From an uncultured Porphyromonadaceae bacterium (GTDB lineage Bacteria > Bacteroidota > Bacteroidia > Bacteroidales > Muribaculaceae), in NCBI GenBank assembly GCA_947643165.1, contig CANRVB010000010.1, positions 24,296 through 88,295 of the forward strand: DNA of 64,000 nucleotides, given 5' to 3'. The notes beneath the pieces are model-generated. The model was given only the letters and a program-made list of their open reading frames with translations. It searched no databases and was not told where the DNA came from. How positions within the stretch are numbered: the first letter of the stretch is position 1; each line of letters begins with the position of its first letter. Shown here one piece after another: positions 47,335 through 58,323 of the stretch. The translations under genes were made by a program, and so were the position numbers.

Positions 47335-48684
47335 TTATCGGTTGATTCCGAGATTGAATTCAGCCACACCGAAAGTCATGCCTGACGACGGATAGGTCAG
47401 GGCAACTACTTTCACATAGCGATAGGTGAATTCCTCGCCTTCATTGATATCGATGCGCTGCTCGGCATTGGTGCTTACCTCAGATACGTCGATAGGCTTG
47501 CTGTTGAGCTTGGTCCACTTGCTGCCTGTGACCGATGTCGCTCCGGTATATACAGAGTCGTCATTGCTGCCATACAGATCGAGCGTAAGTATCCGGTTGT
47601 TTGCCGCATTGCGGTGACACCACATCAGATATGTGAATGTCTGGGCCGACTTCATGTCGACTATGAAGTAGTTTACAACATCTCCATCGGGATTGGCCGA
47701 GGTGCCGGCAGCGGGATCACCGCCAACCGAGCGGATCAGGTCGTTGAGCTGGTCACCATAAGCCTGGTTGGCTCCGCTCCAGCCGCTTGCAGAGGCATCG
47801 CAGGTGTATTCGCCGCGGCCGGGTTTCTCCATGCAGAAGTAGGTGAGGTTGTTGCCGTCAAACAGATCGGCAGGAGAGCCGACCAGAGTGGGTACACCGT
47901 TTACCGACACCTTGTCGGGAACCCAGCTGATACCGGCAGGCAGATAGTTGAAGCCCGACGGCTCGAGAGCGGCGGCCGATACTGCGGTCCAGCCATTGCG
48001 GGTCAGGTCTACAGGCTGATAGCCGAGAACAGTCACATTGGCCGTACGTGTGGCTCCGCTGCCATCCTGAGCTGTGATGGTGATGACTGCGGTACCTTCC
48101 ACATCGCCTGATGTCACTATGCCGTCTTCGCTTACGGTAGCTATGCTCTCGTCCGAAGATTCGTATGTGACAGTCTGGTTGTAGGCATCGGCCGGATTGA
48201 ATGATATTGTCGATGCCAGATTGAATGTACCCTTTTCGCCGCCACCCTTTTTGATCTGGATGTTGGCACCGGCAGCAGTCAGGTTGATATCCTTGACGCG
48301 CTTGATATGGTTGGTGATGATCACGACATAGTTGACCGAAAGACCACCTGCCGACACTGTAAGCGTGTCAGTTCTTGTCTCCGGGTCATATATTGTCTCA
48401 CCACCGCTGAATAGTGTGGGAGTCAGTACATTGCCCTCCACAGTGAGCCAATCGGGATGACGGGTCACGAAGGTGGCGTTGATCGGATCCTTTGTCTGAG
48501 GCATGGTGAACAGCGTCAGGGGCAAAGTCTCGTTGTCCTGCAGGTTAAGCACCATGCGGTTGTTGGAGTAGGTAGCCTCTTTTATGGTCAGAGCACCGAA
48601 TTCATCTGCCTTGTCATCGCAGGCGCTCAGAAGCGGAAGCACTGCAGCAACCGATGCATAGATATATGGTATTATCTTTTTCAT
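47335..48684 (-). CDS. SusE/F-position surface glycan-binding lipoprotein with Ig-like (Big_2) and discoidin-like C-terminal domains
   Basis: Lipobox PLLSACDDK; ...FNPADAYNQTVTYESSDESIATVSEDGIVTSGDVEGTAVITITAQDGS; C-terminal F5/8-like; downstream of SusD. Confidence 0.75.
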   Translation of the reverse strand: MKKIIPYIYASVAAVLPLLSACDDKADEFGALTIKEATYSNNRMVLNLQDNETLPLTLFTMPQTKDPINATFVTRHPDWLTVEGNVLTPTLFSGGETIYDPETRTDTLTVSAGGLSVNYVVIITNHIKRVKDINLTAAGANIQIKKGGGEKGTFNLASTISFNPADAYNQTVTYESSDESIATVSEDGIVTSGDVEGTAVITITAQDGSGATRTANVTVLGYQPVDLTRNGWTAVSAAALEPSGFNYLPAGISWVPDKVSVNGVPTLVGSPADLFDGNNLTYFCMEKPGRGEYTCDASASGWSGANQAYGDQLNDLIRSVGGDPAAGTSANPDGDVVNYFIVDMKSAQTFTYLMWCHRNAANNRILTLDLYGSNDDSVYTGATSVTGSKWTKLNSKPIDVSEVSTNAEQRIDINEGEEFTYRYVKVVALTYPSSGMTFGVAEFNLGINR

Positions 48685-48708
48685 TGCGTTGTCTGTTGTC
48701 TTTGAGTG

Positions 48709-50697
48709 TTAGTTTCTGGGGATGTCCTGCCAGCCTGCGCTTTGTGTCAGGTTGGGGTTGAGCGACAGCTCCTGAAGAGGTATTGGGAAGTAGTAATACT
48801 TGTCATCCCATACGAGTGTTCCGTCAGTGATACGGCTGGCTTTCGGGAAACCGATGATAAAGCCATCGCCGTCAACAAATACATCGGTGTCAAGCTTGGC
48901 CTGATAAGCGAATGCTGTCTTGCGGGTATCCTTATCCTTGTTCGATCCGTTGTAGATAGCCTGCTTCTCGGGAGTGAACTTCATACCTCTCAGAGGCACC
49001 TCCATCAGACGGCCGGCCTTCCAGCGTATAAGGTCTTCGCGACGCAGACCCTCCATCATCATTTCCACACGGCGCTCGCGACGGACCTCACGCAGAAGAG
49101 GTGACACTGTGTAGTCGAGCTTCTCGGCATATATCTTGTCCAGACGCGGATCGGCGGGGATATCGTTGATATGCAGATAAGCCGATTCGGGGAATCCTGC
49201 ACGCTCGCGGAGCTTGTTGATGGTTCTGTCTACGGTAGCCTGGTCGAGTGTTCCAAGTTCTGCCTTGGCCTCGGCAAGCATCAGGAGCACTTCGCCATAG
49301 CGGAACATCGTTGCCGACTGAGCTGATCCGACCATAGGATAGTCCTCTGTGTTGGGTGTCCAGTGCTTTATGATAGCATAGCCGGTCACTGTGCTTCTGA
49401 ACATCTCGGTCTGGTTGGCCGACGGGCAGTTGTAGGTGATACTCGGATAGTAGATGCCCATGCTTGGATCAAGTGTTCCGGCTGCGAAGTCACCCTTCTT
49501 GTCGCGTGTCCATACCGTGACATATTCACCCGGCTTGACGACAGTCATCTTCAGACGCGGGTCACGGTTGTCAAGCTCACGCCAGTCGCCACCGTCATAT
49601 CCCTTGAAGTTGGGGTTGTCGGTGATAGGCTTGCCGTCTATGCAGAGATACTCGTCGATGAGGCCCTTGGTAGCGCCAAACGAGTAGCGGCCTGCTGCGT
49701 TTGCTCCCATGATATAGTAGCGGGTGAACGATGACGCCAGTTTGTCGCCGTCATATACGCGGGTCAGGATAGCCTCTGTATTGTTGTCTGCGGTAGGGTT
49801 CTGGCGGAAGGTGAACATCTTCCAGTAGGAATTGTTTGTGCCGTCGGCTGCTCTGTCAGCCTCGTTACGGTACAGACGGTAGTTCTTGGGCGAGCTCATT
49901 ATAGCTTCGCAAGCCTCTACGCAGGCATTGAGAAACTTGTTCTCATTGCCGGGAACGGCAGGCATAGGAGCGGCATCGTTCTTGTGATACTTGCGGAATG
50001 TTCCCTCAAACAGGCAGAATCTGGCCTTCAGGAAGTTGGCCATATCTTTGTTGATACGTCCGTCAGCGTTTCCCTCGCTCTTCAGATGGTCTACAGCATA
50101 GTCCAGACACCACAGTATCGAATCAGCAAGCTGTTCGCGGGGTGTGCGGGGATTGTAGAGCTCGGGTGAGTCAACGTTGAGGTCGCTGGTCAGCCAGGGC
50201 ACCTCGCCAAGTATCGACAGCTTCTTGTAGTAGTCCCAGGCCTTGAAGAAGTAAGCCTCGGCAGCATATTTCTCGATATCGGCTGTAGGGCCTGACACAT
50301 TGAAGCAGTGACGCAGGAAGTAGTTTACCTTCTTCAGGCTTGTCCAGTCCCATCCGGTGGTTGTACCGCTGTTGGGAACGGTGAACGAGTTGTCAAGACG
50401 GTTTATTGGATTGCCGGCGGTTCCGGTATATCCGACAAGATTGTCCGACACAAGGTCACCGTAGGCTATCGGACTGCCCTGGATACCGTAGGGAGCCCAG
50501 GAATCATAAGCGTTTCCACTCTGATGTCCTGTGATATACAGTGGGTATAGCGAGTTGAGATATAGCGGAAGGTCTTCCGACTTGGTCAGGAACGAACCCT
50601 CGGCAAGTTGCTGTATAGGATCCTGCTGCAGGAAATCATCGTTACACGACGATAGTGTCAACGCTGCTGCTGCAAGACATATGATTGTTTTTTTCAT
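48709..50697 (-). CDS. RagB/SusD family outer membrane lipoprotein
   Basis: Start trimmed to MKKTIICLAAAALTLSSCNDDFLQQDPIQQLAEGSFLTKSEDLPLYLNSLY; SusD C-terminal LREVRRERRVEMMMEGLRREDLIRWKAG. Confidence 0.93.
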   Translation of the reverse strand: MKKTIICLAAAALTLSSCNDDFLQQDPIQQLAEGSFLTKSEDLPLYLNSLYPLYITGHQSGNAYDSWAPYGIQGSPIAYGDLVSDNLVGYTGTAGNPINRLDNSFTVPNSGTTTGWDWTSLKKVNYFLRHCFNVSGPTADIEKYAAEAYFFKAWDYYKKLSILGEVPWLTSDLNVDSPELYNPRTPREQLADSILWCLDYAVDHLKSEGNADGRINKDMANFLKARFCLFEGTFRKYHKNDAAPMPAVPGNENKFLNACVEACEAIMSSPKNYRLYRNEADRAADGTNNSYWKMFTFRQNPTADNNTEAILTRVYDGDKLASSFTRYYIMGANAAGRYSFGATKGLIDEYLCIDGKPITDNPNFKGYDGGDWRELDNRDPRLKMTVVKPGEYVTVWTRDKKGDFAAGTLDPSMGIYYPSITYNCPSANQTEMFRSTVTGYAIIKHWTPNTEDYPMVGSAQSATMFRYGEVLLMLAEAKAELGTLDQATVDRTINKLRERAGFPESAYLHINDIPADPRLDKIYAEKLDYTVSPLLREVRRERRVEMMMEGLRREDLIRWKAGRLMEVPLRGMKFTPEKQAIYNGSNKDKDTRKTAFAYQAKLDTDVFVDGDGFIIGFPKASRITDGTLVWDDKYYYFPIPLQELSLNPNLTQSAGWQDIPRN

Positions 50698-50728
50698 TGT
50701 TGGCTTATGAAATGTGATTATCAGAGGA

Positions 50729-53700
50729 TTAGAATGTGATTTGAGCACCTACGGACAGAGTCTTCTTCTGAGGATATGCATCCGACAGCTGGTCAGGATC
50801 GAATATGCCGGGTATGTCGGTGATTGTGAAGAGGTTGTAAGCCGAAACATTGAAGCGGAGCTTGTCTACACCGACCTTCTTCATCAGTCTGCTTGGAAGT
50901 GTGTAGCCGAGTACTACCTGCTTCAGACGGAGATATGATGCATCGAGCAGATATCTGTCGCAGACCGATGGTGTCTGACCATACATCGGGAATTTGGCAT
51001 CGGTGTTGTCGGGCTTCCATGAGCGTTCCCACATCCACTGGCTGCCGCCATAACCTACGTTACCCCAGTAGTGCTGGCTCGAGATCCAGTAATCGCGTTT
51101 GCCTGTGCCCTGGAAGAATGCATTGAAGTCGAAGCCGTTCCAGCCAAGGTTGAGTGACAGACCGAATTTGAAGCGTGCAGTGCTGTTGCCTATGATGTGG
51201 TAGTCACCTGAGTCATCAACTGTACCCGATCCCGTGCTTATGAAGCCGTCACCGTTGAGGTCCTTGTACCATGATGAACCCGGATATACAGTGTAGCTGC
51301 TTGTGTGGGGGCCGTTGAAGATGTACTTGTTGCCGACCAGCTCAAGATCCTCTTCCTGCAGGATACCGCCGAACGAGTAACCCCAGATTTCGCCGACTGT
51401 CTTGCCGTTGTAGAGCGAGCCATAGGCCTTGGTCGGGTTTGAGGGATAATTGATGACTTTTGTCAGGGCATCTGAAAGATTGAAGCTTACGCCATAGCTG
51501 ACATTGCCGATACGGTCATCCCACTGTATGTCAAGTTCCCATCCGCGTGCACGCAGTTCTCCTGAGTTCTCAAGCGGTGCTGTTGCTCCGAGTACGCTTG
51601 GATAGGCTACCGAACCTGTTGTAAGAATGTCGGTTGTCTTACGCTCATACATGTCAAACATGATGTTGAGGCGTGAACGGAATGCCGAAATATCTATACC
51701 GATGTTGGTTGAGGCCGCTTTTTCCCAGGTAAGTGTCGGTGAGACAAGACCGGGAGTATTGACCGAACTTACATAGGTGCCGTCGATGATAAATCCTGGC
51801 TGACCGCTGCTCATCACAGCCTGATAGGGATAGTAGTCGCTCGGCTGGCTACCGAGTTTACCCCATGATGCACGGATCTTAAGGTTGTCGATATATTCGC
51901 GGAGCGGAGCGAAGAAGTTCTCCTGTGAGATACGCCATGCGGCCGAGAATGATGGCAGGAACACGAAGCGGTCGTTAGGAGTGAAGCGGGATGAACCGTC
52001 ATAACGTCCGTTCATCTCAAAAAGATAGCGGTTGTCAAAGTTGTAAGTGATACGTCCGAAGCCGGCGCGGCTTGTGCGGCGCTGCTCGCTCGTAGAGCTT
52101 GTGTGGAGTGTGATATCTTCTGCTGCAGAAGGGTTGAGCACATCGGCCGAGAACAGACGTTTCAGGCTGAGGCCCAGATAAGAGTAGTGCACGTAATCCT
52201 GGCTATAGCCTAAAATGGCAGATATGGAGTGCTTGCCAAACTTCTCGTTGTAGTCCAGGTAGGCGTTTATAAGATATGTATCGGTATTGCTCTTCGATAT
52301 GGAGCCTGTATTACCGTCGTTAGCACCGTTGGCCTCGTTGAGGAGCGTCCACGAACCCGGTTTGATATACTCGTGATATGGGTTTTTGGTAGTGGTGTTG
52401 GTGCTCTGGGGCTGATAGCTCAATTCTGCCTTAGCCTTGAGTTTGTCAGGCATAATGATAAACTCGGGAGTCACAGCGAATACCGTTGTCTGCGACATAG
52501 AGTTGCTTCTGATGCCATATGCCATCCATGACAGTATATTGTCGGTCCATGCATCGGGCACTTCATCGGTAGGAAGTGTCTTCATAGGCATCATGATATT
52601 CTTCTCAGGTTCGCGCTGCGCTGCTGTCCACAGACTGCCCTTGGCTCCACCCATGGTCGGTGTGTCATAATTGGTACGGTTGAAGTTGACCTTGGCGCTG
52701 ACATTGAACCAGTCGGTAACTTTGGCATTGAAACGGCTCATCACGTTGTAACGCTTGAATTTGTCGGTCTCGATGCGATACATACCCTCCTGGTCCTGAT
52801 AGCCCAATGACAGATAGTAGTTTACCTGGTCACGGCCACCCGAAACAGAGAGGTTGTGCTTCTGTGTCGGAGTCCAGTCGCGAACAGCCGTCTTATAAGG
52901 GTTGATATTCATAACCCAGTCGATCGAACCGCCGTTCAGGAAATAACGGTTCTCTATTGTCGGATTCTCCATATAGCGTCTGGCAGCCTCAAGACGTGCT
53001 TTCTCCGAGTCGCTGACAGTCTGAAGGGTCCATGACTTAACCAATTGCTGGGCCTCGAGAAGACCTACAGAAGTCATGATGTCGGGCATAGCCGACGGCT
53101 TGTCCCACGATATATCATAGCTGTATGTCACGTGACCCTTCTGTCCGAACTTACCGCTTTTGGTTGTGATGAGCACAACACCGAATGCAGCTTTCGTACC
53201 GTAGATGGCGGCTGCCGAAGCATCCTTGATGACAGACATGCTCTCTATATCATTTGGATTCATCTGGTTGAGCTGTGTTGTAGAAACGTCAACACCATCG
53301 ACCAAGATAAGAGGAGCACCATTTGAAACAGCACCACCGCTGATGGTTGTACCGCCACGGACGTTGAACGACGGTACTGTATTGGGCGATCCGTCGCTTA
53401 TGCCGATATTAAGGTTAGGAACGACACCCTGCAGAGCCTGTCCGATGTTCGATACCGGGCGGTTTTCAAACTTCTCTGCCGATACCGAGGCCACGGCACC
53501 TGTAAGGTTTACCTTTTTCTGAGAACCGAAACCTACCACAACAACCTCATCAAGCAGGTTGTTGCTCTCTTTCAGTACGATTTCAAGATCGCTCTTGCCC
53601 GATACAGGCACTTCTTGAGTATCGAATCCAACATACGACACCTGAAGTATGGCGTCGGCCGGAACATTGGCCAGAGAAAATTTGCCATCAATATTGGTCA

Positions 53701-53929
53701 TCGTACCCTTGGTGGTACCTTTCACCATGATACTTGCTCCGATGATGGGTTCTGTGCCATCGGTTACAATACCGTTGACCGCACTCAGTTGAGATGCGAC
53801 CTTGGTGTCCGATGTCGGCTTTGGCGTCCATCCTTCAGTTGGGCTTGCTGCGATGCTCACGCTCTGTTCGAGAATTAATACACCAATACAAGCATTTCGA
53901 AGGACTGGAAGGAGTCTATCCTTGTCCAT
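50729..53929 (-). CDS. SusC/RagA family TonB-linked outer membrane protein
   Basis: NGIVTDGTEPIIGASIMVKGTTKGTMTNIDGKFSL; LLDEVVVVGFGSQKKVNLTGAVASVSAEKFENRPVSNIGQALQG. Confidence 0.96.
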   Translation of the reverse strand: MDKDRLLPVLRNACIGVLILEQSVSIAASPTEGWTPKPTSDTKVASQLSAVNGIVTDGTEPIIGASIMVKGTTKGTMTNIDGKFSLANVPADAILQVSYVGFDTQEVPVSGKSDLEIVLKESNNLLDEVVVVGFGSQKKVNLTGAVASVSAEKFENRPVSNIGQALQGVVPNLNIGISDGSPNTVPSFNVRGGTTISGGAVSNGAPLILVDGVDVSTTQLNQMNPNDIESMSVIKDASAAAIYGTKAAFGVVLITTKSGKFGQKGHVTYSYDISWDKPSAMPDIMTSVGLLEAQQLVKSWTLQTVSDSEKARLEAARRYMENPTIENRYFLNGGSIDWVMNINPYKTAVRDWTPTQKHNLSVSGGRDQVNYYLSLGYQDQEGMYRIETDKFKRYNVMSRFNAKVTDWFNVSAKVNFNRTNYDTPTMGGAKGSLWTAAQREPEKNIMMPMKTLPTDEVPDAWTDNILSWMAYGIRSNSMSQTTVFAVTPEFIIMPDKLKAKAELSYQPQSTNTTTKNPYHEYIKPGSWTLLNEANGANDGNTGSISKSNTDTYLINAYLDYNEKFGKHSISAILGYSQDYVHYSYLGLSLKRLFSADVLNPSAAEDITLHTSSTSEQRRTSRAGFGRITYNFDNRYLFEMNGRYDGSSRFTPNDRFVFLPSFSAAWRISQENFFAPLREYIDNLKIRASWGKLGSQPSDYYPYQAVMSSGQPGFIIDGTYVSSVNTPGLVSPTLTWEKAASTNIGIDISAFRSRLNIMFDMYERKTTDILTTGSVAYPSVLGATAPLENSGELRARGWELDIQWDDRIGNVSYGVSFNLSDALTKVINYPSNPTKAYGSLYNGKTVGEIWGYSFGGILQEEDLELVGNKYIFNGPHTSSYTVYPGSSWYKDLNGDGFISTGSGTVDDSGDYHIIGNSTARFKFGLSLNLGWNGFDFNAFFQGTGKRDYWISSQHYWGNVGYGGSQWMWERSWKPDNTDAKFPMYGQTPSVCDRYLLDASYLRLKQVVLGYTLPSRLMKKVGVDKLRFNVSAYNLFTITDIPGIFDPDQLSDAYPQKKTLSVGAQITF

Positions 53930-54172
53930 GATTTTTTGATTGATTTAAGATTTTTAGATTTTGAGATGTGACTAATGATGTGTGTAAAGTTAGATTTAAC
54001 AATCGCTTGGTGTGCGAAAAAGGCCTTTCTATTTTTGATATATATTTTTCTCTATTTATCAATAAGCTGTAAATCAGTATGTTATTGTAGGTGCGGATTC
54101 GGGCTTCTTTTAATGGTCTTTCAGCTGTGAGTGGGTGAGGATCCTGAATTTGAGCGGTTGGGATATATTTCG

Positions 54173-54180
54173 TATATTTG
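54173..54180 (+). promoter_or_regulatory. -7 box TATATTTG for HTCS gene
   Basis: TAnnTTTG; overlaps the TTG start listed in the ORF track, so true start is downstream. Confidence 0.5.
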
Positions 54181-54219
54181 CACTCACAAATAAAAAAATA
54201 CATTTTTTTGCTATATAGC

Positions 54220-57200
54220 GTGAGACTTCTTGTTAGCTTGTTTGCGGTTGTTATGATTGCTTTGCAGCCTTTGGTCGCGGGTGCATACGAAACTTTCCGG
54301 TTCCGTACATTCTCGCCTAAGGGAGGCTTTTATTATGACGGTGTAGTTGACATAAGCCAAGATAATGAGGGTTTTATCTGGGTGATGCTCGACAATGAGC
54401 TGCTGCGTTTCGATGGATATGAATATCGCAGATATTCGTCTCAGTTCCGCGATTCGGCAGCAGATGGCGAAAGTTCATTTATCAGTTTCGCCCTGGATGC
54501 CGACGGGAACCTGCATGTGCTCACAACCAATGCGGTCTATCAGTATGACATAAGTGCCGACTCTTTCCGGAAAGAGATCGATAGCAGCCTGACCAATATA
54601 GCCATTGACTGTCAAGGTAATACATGGTGTATGAAGGACAATGCGCTTCACATGATAGCCCCAGGCGACACCACCTTGACGGCTTGCTCGTATGATGGTA
54701 AGCCTATCCGGAATATCCGTAACTACGGTTTCGGCGATGACAAGCTGTTTTTTGCATCCGGGCTTAACGTATATGTCTCAGAACCAGGCACTCCCGATTC
54801 AATCGAGCTGATGTTTACATTCCCGCCGGGACATTCGGTGATCGAGATCCGTCAGGAAGATGGTGATCTGTGGGCCCTTACAGCCCGACATGGTCTTTAT
54901 AAGATCGACACATCATCACGCTGTATATCAAGGCATTTGCAGTTTCAGGATGATCAAGGCAGCGCGTTGGCCAAGACCTTTCTCATCGACAAGAAAGGCC
55001 GCTTATGGGTTGGTACACAGCTCGGTATGTATATCATAGATCCCGTCACCGGCGAGTCGCAGAGCTACCGTCATTCCAAGTCCGATCCTTTCAGCCTGCC
55101 GAACAATTCGGTATGGACGTTATTCGCTGATTTTCACGGGAATATATGGGTCGGACACTTTGCCGGAGGGCTTTGTTATGCGGATCTTGACGATAGTCTT
55201 CAGGTCATGACATACACCTCGGCGGTGAGCACGCTCAACTATGAGCTGGTGAGCTCATTCGCTGAGGATGAGGAGTTTATATACATAGGAATGGATGGCG
55301 GCGGTCTGAATTGTCTTGACAAAAAGTCGGGAAAAATATCAAAATTCGGATGGGGAGGAGATGATCAAGGCCTTCTGTATCATCATGTTAAGTCGATGGT
55401 GGTGGATGCCGACCGTCGGCTGTGGGTAGCCAAGTACAGGGACGGACTGTCGTGCTTTGATCTGAGAACCAAGCATTTGCGCAATTTCCGTCATGATGCG
55501 TCAGACCCGTCAGGGTTGAAATATAACGACCTGAGAAAGATAATTCCAGATAAAAAGAGTGGATTATGGATTGCGTATCAGAATATTAGCAGCATGATCT
55601 CCTACCTGTCGTTTGACGATTACCGGTTCACACATTACGAATTGGGCAAAAATGACGGGTATGTGTTTGATATACAGATGGATAGTCTGGAGAATGTCTA
55701 CGCGCTCACCAGAAGGAAGATCTTCAAAATATGCCCAGAGATCGGCAAAATAGAGGAGCTTGAGGGTAGCGATTTCTCGTCAGGTCAGGCTATGGCTATA
55801 GATGCGTCGGGCAATGTATGGATAGGCACTATCGGAAAAGGTTTGGTGAAATATGAGCCGTCGACGGGTTCGTTCAAGTATATCCGGTACACTCCGTCAG
55901 ATGTGCCGTCGGCGATCTACAGTATGTGTCATGACGGCGAGACGGATTGCCTGTGGCTTGGAACGGACAACGGTCTTGTGCAATTCGATATCCGCAAGCA
56001 TACGTACCGGCGGTTTGACGAGTGTGACGGATTCCAAGGACAGGTGTACTATCCGCTGTCCACGTTCCGCAACAGTTCTGGCCGTATGTTTTTCGGAGGC
56101 ACGAACGGGTTCTCCATACTTGATCCCGGAAGTATAAAGAACAACACAAGGATTCCGAATGCGCGCATATCGGGATTCTACATAGACAATCATCCTGTAT
56201 CGCCGTCAATGTGGAAATCGACGCCGACCATCGAGCTTCGCCATGATCAGGCAAATTTCGGTTTCAGGTTTTCGTCGGACAGTTACCGCACGCCTGAGAA
56301 AAACAGTTTCAAGTACCGTCTGAAAGGATATGACGAGGATTGGATAACGACTGACGCGAACAACCGTACGGCAATGTATGCCAAGGTTCCTCCAGGCACC
56401 TATGAGTTTGAGGTACTGGCGGCCAACAATGACGGAGTGTGGAACGACAAGCCGGCGACAGTCAGAATAGTGCGTCTTCCGGCACCGTGGGCGAGTCCGC
56501 TTGCTTTTGTGATATATTCGTTGCTGGCAGTGCTGGTGATGTACGGAGTGTTCTACTATTGGAACGAGAAGCGGAAGCTCAAGACAAAGCTCTTTGTGGA
56601 TTCGCTGGACAAGCAGAAGAAGGAGGAGCTCCACAAGAGCCAGCTACGCTTCTTCACGAACATATCGCATGACTTCCGTACGCCTATCTCGCTGATCCTG
56701 GCTGTGATAGACAATATAAAGCAGGAGGGCATGAAGGAATCGTATTACCGGATCCTTCACAACAACTCCCGGCGTCTGCTCAATCTGGTGAACGAGCTGA
56801 TGGATTTCAGCACTATCGACAACAACAAGATGAAGCTGCAGGTGCAGCATCTTGATGCAAACGCTCTGGTAAGAACATTAGCGTCGGATTTCGAGGACTA
56901 TGCGCGTAAGCGTGACATCACTTTCACGGTGAACTGTGATCCGGATCTGAAGGATTCGCTGTGCGTTGACAAGCAGGTGCTTGAGAAAGTGGTGATGAAT
57001 CTGCTCAACAATGCGTTCAAGTATACACCCGACGGTGGAGAGATAACGATCGAGACATATAGCTCGCGGTCCAAATTCAAGTCACGCTTCATGTATTCGC
57101 ACACCATATCTTCGGAGCGCAGTTATGAAAATGAGTTGATACTTGCAGTGCGCGATACAGGTTGCGGCATTACGGCGGGTTCGATAAAGGATGTGTTTGA

Positions 57201-58290
57201 ACGCTACAATATGGTGAACACCACGAATCTTAACAAGCATCTGGGCACAGGCATAGGGCTTGCGCTTGTGAAGAGCCTGGTTCTGCTTCATCATGGTGAG
57301 ATATCGATATACAGTGAACGTAACAAGGGCACAGATATGGTTGTGGCCCTACCGATAGATTGCGAAGTATTCAAGGAGGATGAATTCGCGCCAGCCGGAC
57401 CGGTGGGCCAGCCGGAGACCGTATGCGGGGCGGATATATGCGGTGGAACACTGCTTCCGATGCCTGACGGCGGGGAGAGCACACCTGAGGCCGATTGCGG
57501 ACCGGGTGACGATAGAGACACCGGCCGAAAGCGCATACTACTGGTGGAGGATCATACCGATCTGCGCACACTGATAGCCGGATTCCTGAAGCTTCATTAC
57601 GATATATCGGAGGCGGCTGACGGTGTGGAGGCCATAGAGGTGCTACGGACATCGACGGTTGATCTGATCATAAGCGATATAATGATGCCAAACAAGGATG
57701 GTATAGAGCTATGCCGCGAAGTGAAGGAGAATATCGATACATCGCACATTCCAGTAATGTTGCTCACGGCCCGGACCGGTGTCGAAAACCAGATGGAGGG
57801 TGTGGACGCGGGAGCCGATCTGTATTTCTCGAAGCCGATAGACTTCAATCTGCTCCTGCAGTCGGTGCGCAATCTATTCAGGCATCAGAACAACCTCAAG
57901 GAGCACTATGCAAGGAATTACTATGCCGACAGATCGGAACTGTCATCGAGCAAGCAGGACGCTGATTTCCTTAATAAGATAATCGAGGTGATAGATGCCA
58001 ATCTCGAGGGTGACAATATAGATGTGAATCTGCTGGCCTCGGAATTGTGCATGAGCCGCAGCAAGCTATATTCAAAGATCAAGGCTCTTACGGGTAAGTC
58101 GATCGTCAAATTCATACTCAACTACCGAATGCGTAAGGCCGCAAAACTGATAGTGGAGCAGGATATTCCGCTCTACCGTGTGATGGAGCTGGTGGGTATA
58201 CGCAGCCAGAGTTACTTTGTGAATACGTTCAAGGAGGAGTTTGGTGAGACGCCTTCGTCGTTTATGGCAAAGCACCGGGCGAAGAGCTGA
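54220..58290 (+). CDS. Hybrid two-component system regulator (HTCS): Reg_prop propellers, Y_Y_Y, HisKA/HATPase, receiver, AraC HTH
   Basis: Proposed GTG start 54220; LRFFTNISHDFRTPISLIL; DTGCGITAGSIKDVFERY; ILLVEDHTDLRTLIAGFL...LIISDIMMPNKDG; LCMSRSKLYSKIKALTGKSIVKFILNYRMRKAAKLI. Confidence 0.93.
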   Translation: MRLLVSLFAVVMIALQPLVAGAYETFRFRTFSPKGGFYYDGVVDISQDNEGFIWVMLDNELLRFDGYEYRRYSSQFRDSAADGESSFISFALDADGNLHVLTTNAVYQYDISADSFRKEIDSSLTNIAIDCQGNTWCMKDNALHMIAPGDTTLTACSYDGKPIRNIRNYGFGDDKLFFASGLNVYVSEPGTPDSIELMFTFPPGHSVIEIRQEDGDLWALTARHGLYKIDTSSRCISRHLQFQDDQGSALAKTFLIDKKGRLWVGTQLGMYIIDPVTGESQSYRHSKSDPFSLPNNSVWTLFADFHGNIWVGHFAGGLCYADLDDSLQVMTYTSAVSTLNYELVSSFAEDEEFIYIGMDGGGLNCLDKKSGKISKFGWGGDDQGLLYHHVKSMVVDADRRLWVAKYRDGLSCFDLRTKHLRNFRHDASDPSGLKYNDLRKIIPDKKSGLWIAYQNISSMISYLSFDDYRFTHYELGKNDGYVFDIQMDSLENVYALTRRKIFKICPEIGKIEELEGSDFSSGQAMAIDASGNVWIGTIGKGLVKYEPSTGSFKYIRYTPSDVPSAIYSMCHDGETDCLWLGTDNGLVQFDIRKHTYRRFDECDGFQGQVYYPLSTFRNSSGRMFFGGTNGFSILDPGSIKNNTRIPNARISGFYIDNHPVSPSMWKSTPTIELRHDQANFGFRFSSDSYRTPEKNSFKYRLKGYDEDWITTDANNRTAMYAKVPPGTYEFEVLAANNDGVWNDKPATVRIVRLPAPWASPLAFVIYSLLAVLVMYGVFYYWNEKRKLKTKLFVDSLDKQKKEELHKSQLRFFTNISHDFRTPISLILAVIDNIKQEGMKESYYRILHNNSRRLLNLVNELMDFSTIDNNKMKLQVQHLDANALVRTLASDFEDYARKRDITFTVNCDPDLKDSLCVDKQVLEKVVMNLLNNAFKYTPDGGEITIETYSSRSKFKSRFMYSHTISSERSYENELILAVRDTGCGITAGSIKDVFERYNMVNTTNLNKHLGTGIGLALVKSLVLLHHGEISIYSERNKGTDMVVALPIDCEVFKEDEFAPAGPVGQPETVCGADICGGTLLPMPDGGESTPEADCGPGDDRDTGRKRILLVEDHTDLRTLIAGFLKLHYDISEAADGVEAIEVLRTSTVDLIISDIMMPNKDGIELCREVKENIDTSHIPVMLLTARTGVENQMEGVDAGADLYFSKPIDFNLLLQSVRNLFRHQNNLKEHYARNYYADRSELSSSKQDADFLNKIIEVIDANLEGDNIDVNLLASELCMSRSKLYSKIKALTGKSIVKFILNYRMRKAAKLIVEQDIPLYRVMELVGIRSQSYFVNTFKEEFGETPSSFMAKHRAKS

Positions 58291-58323
58291 GGAGAGAGTC
58301 AGGCCGGGCAGGCAGCGGGTATG

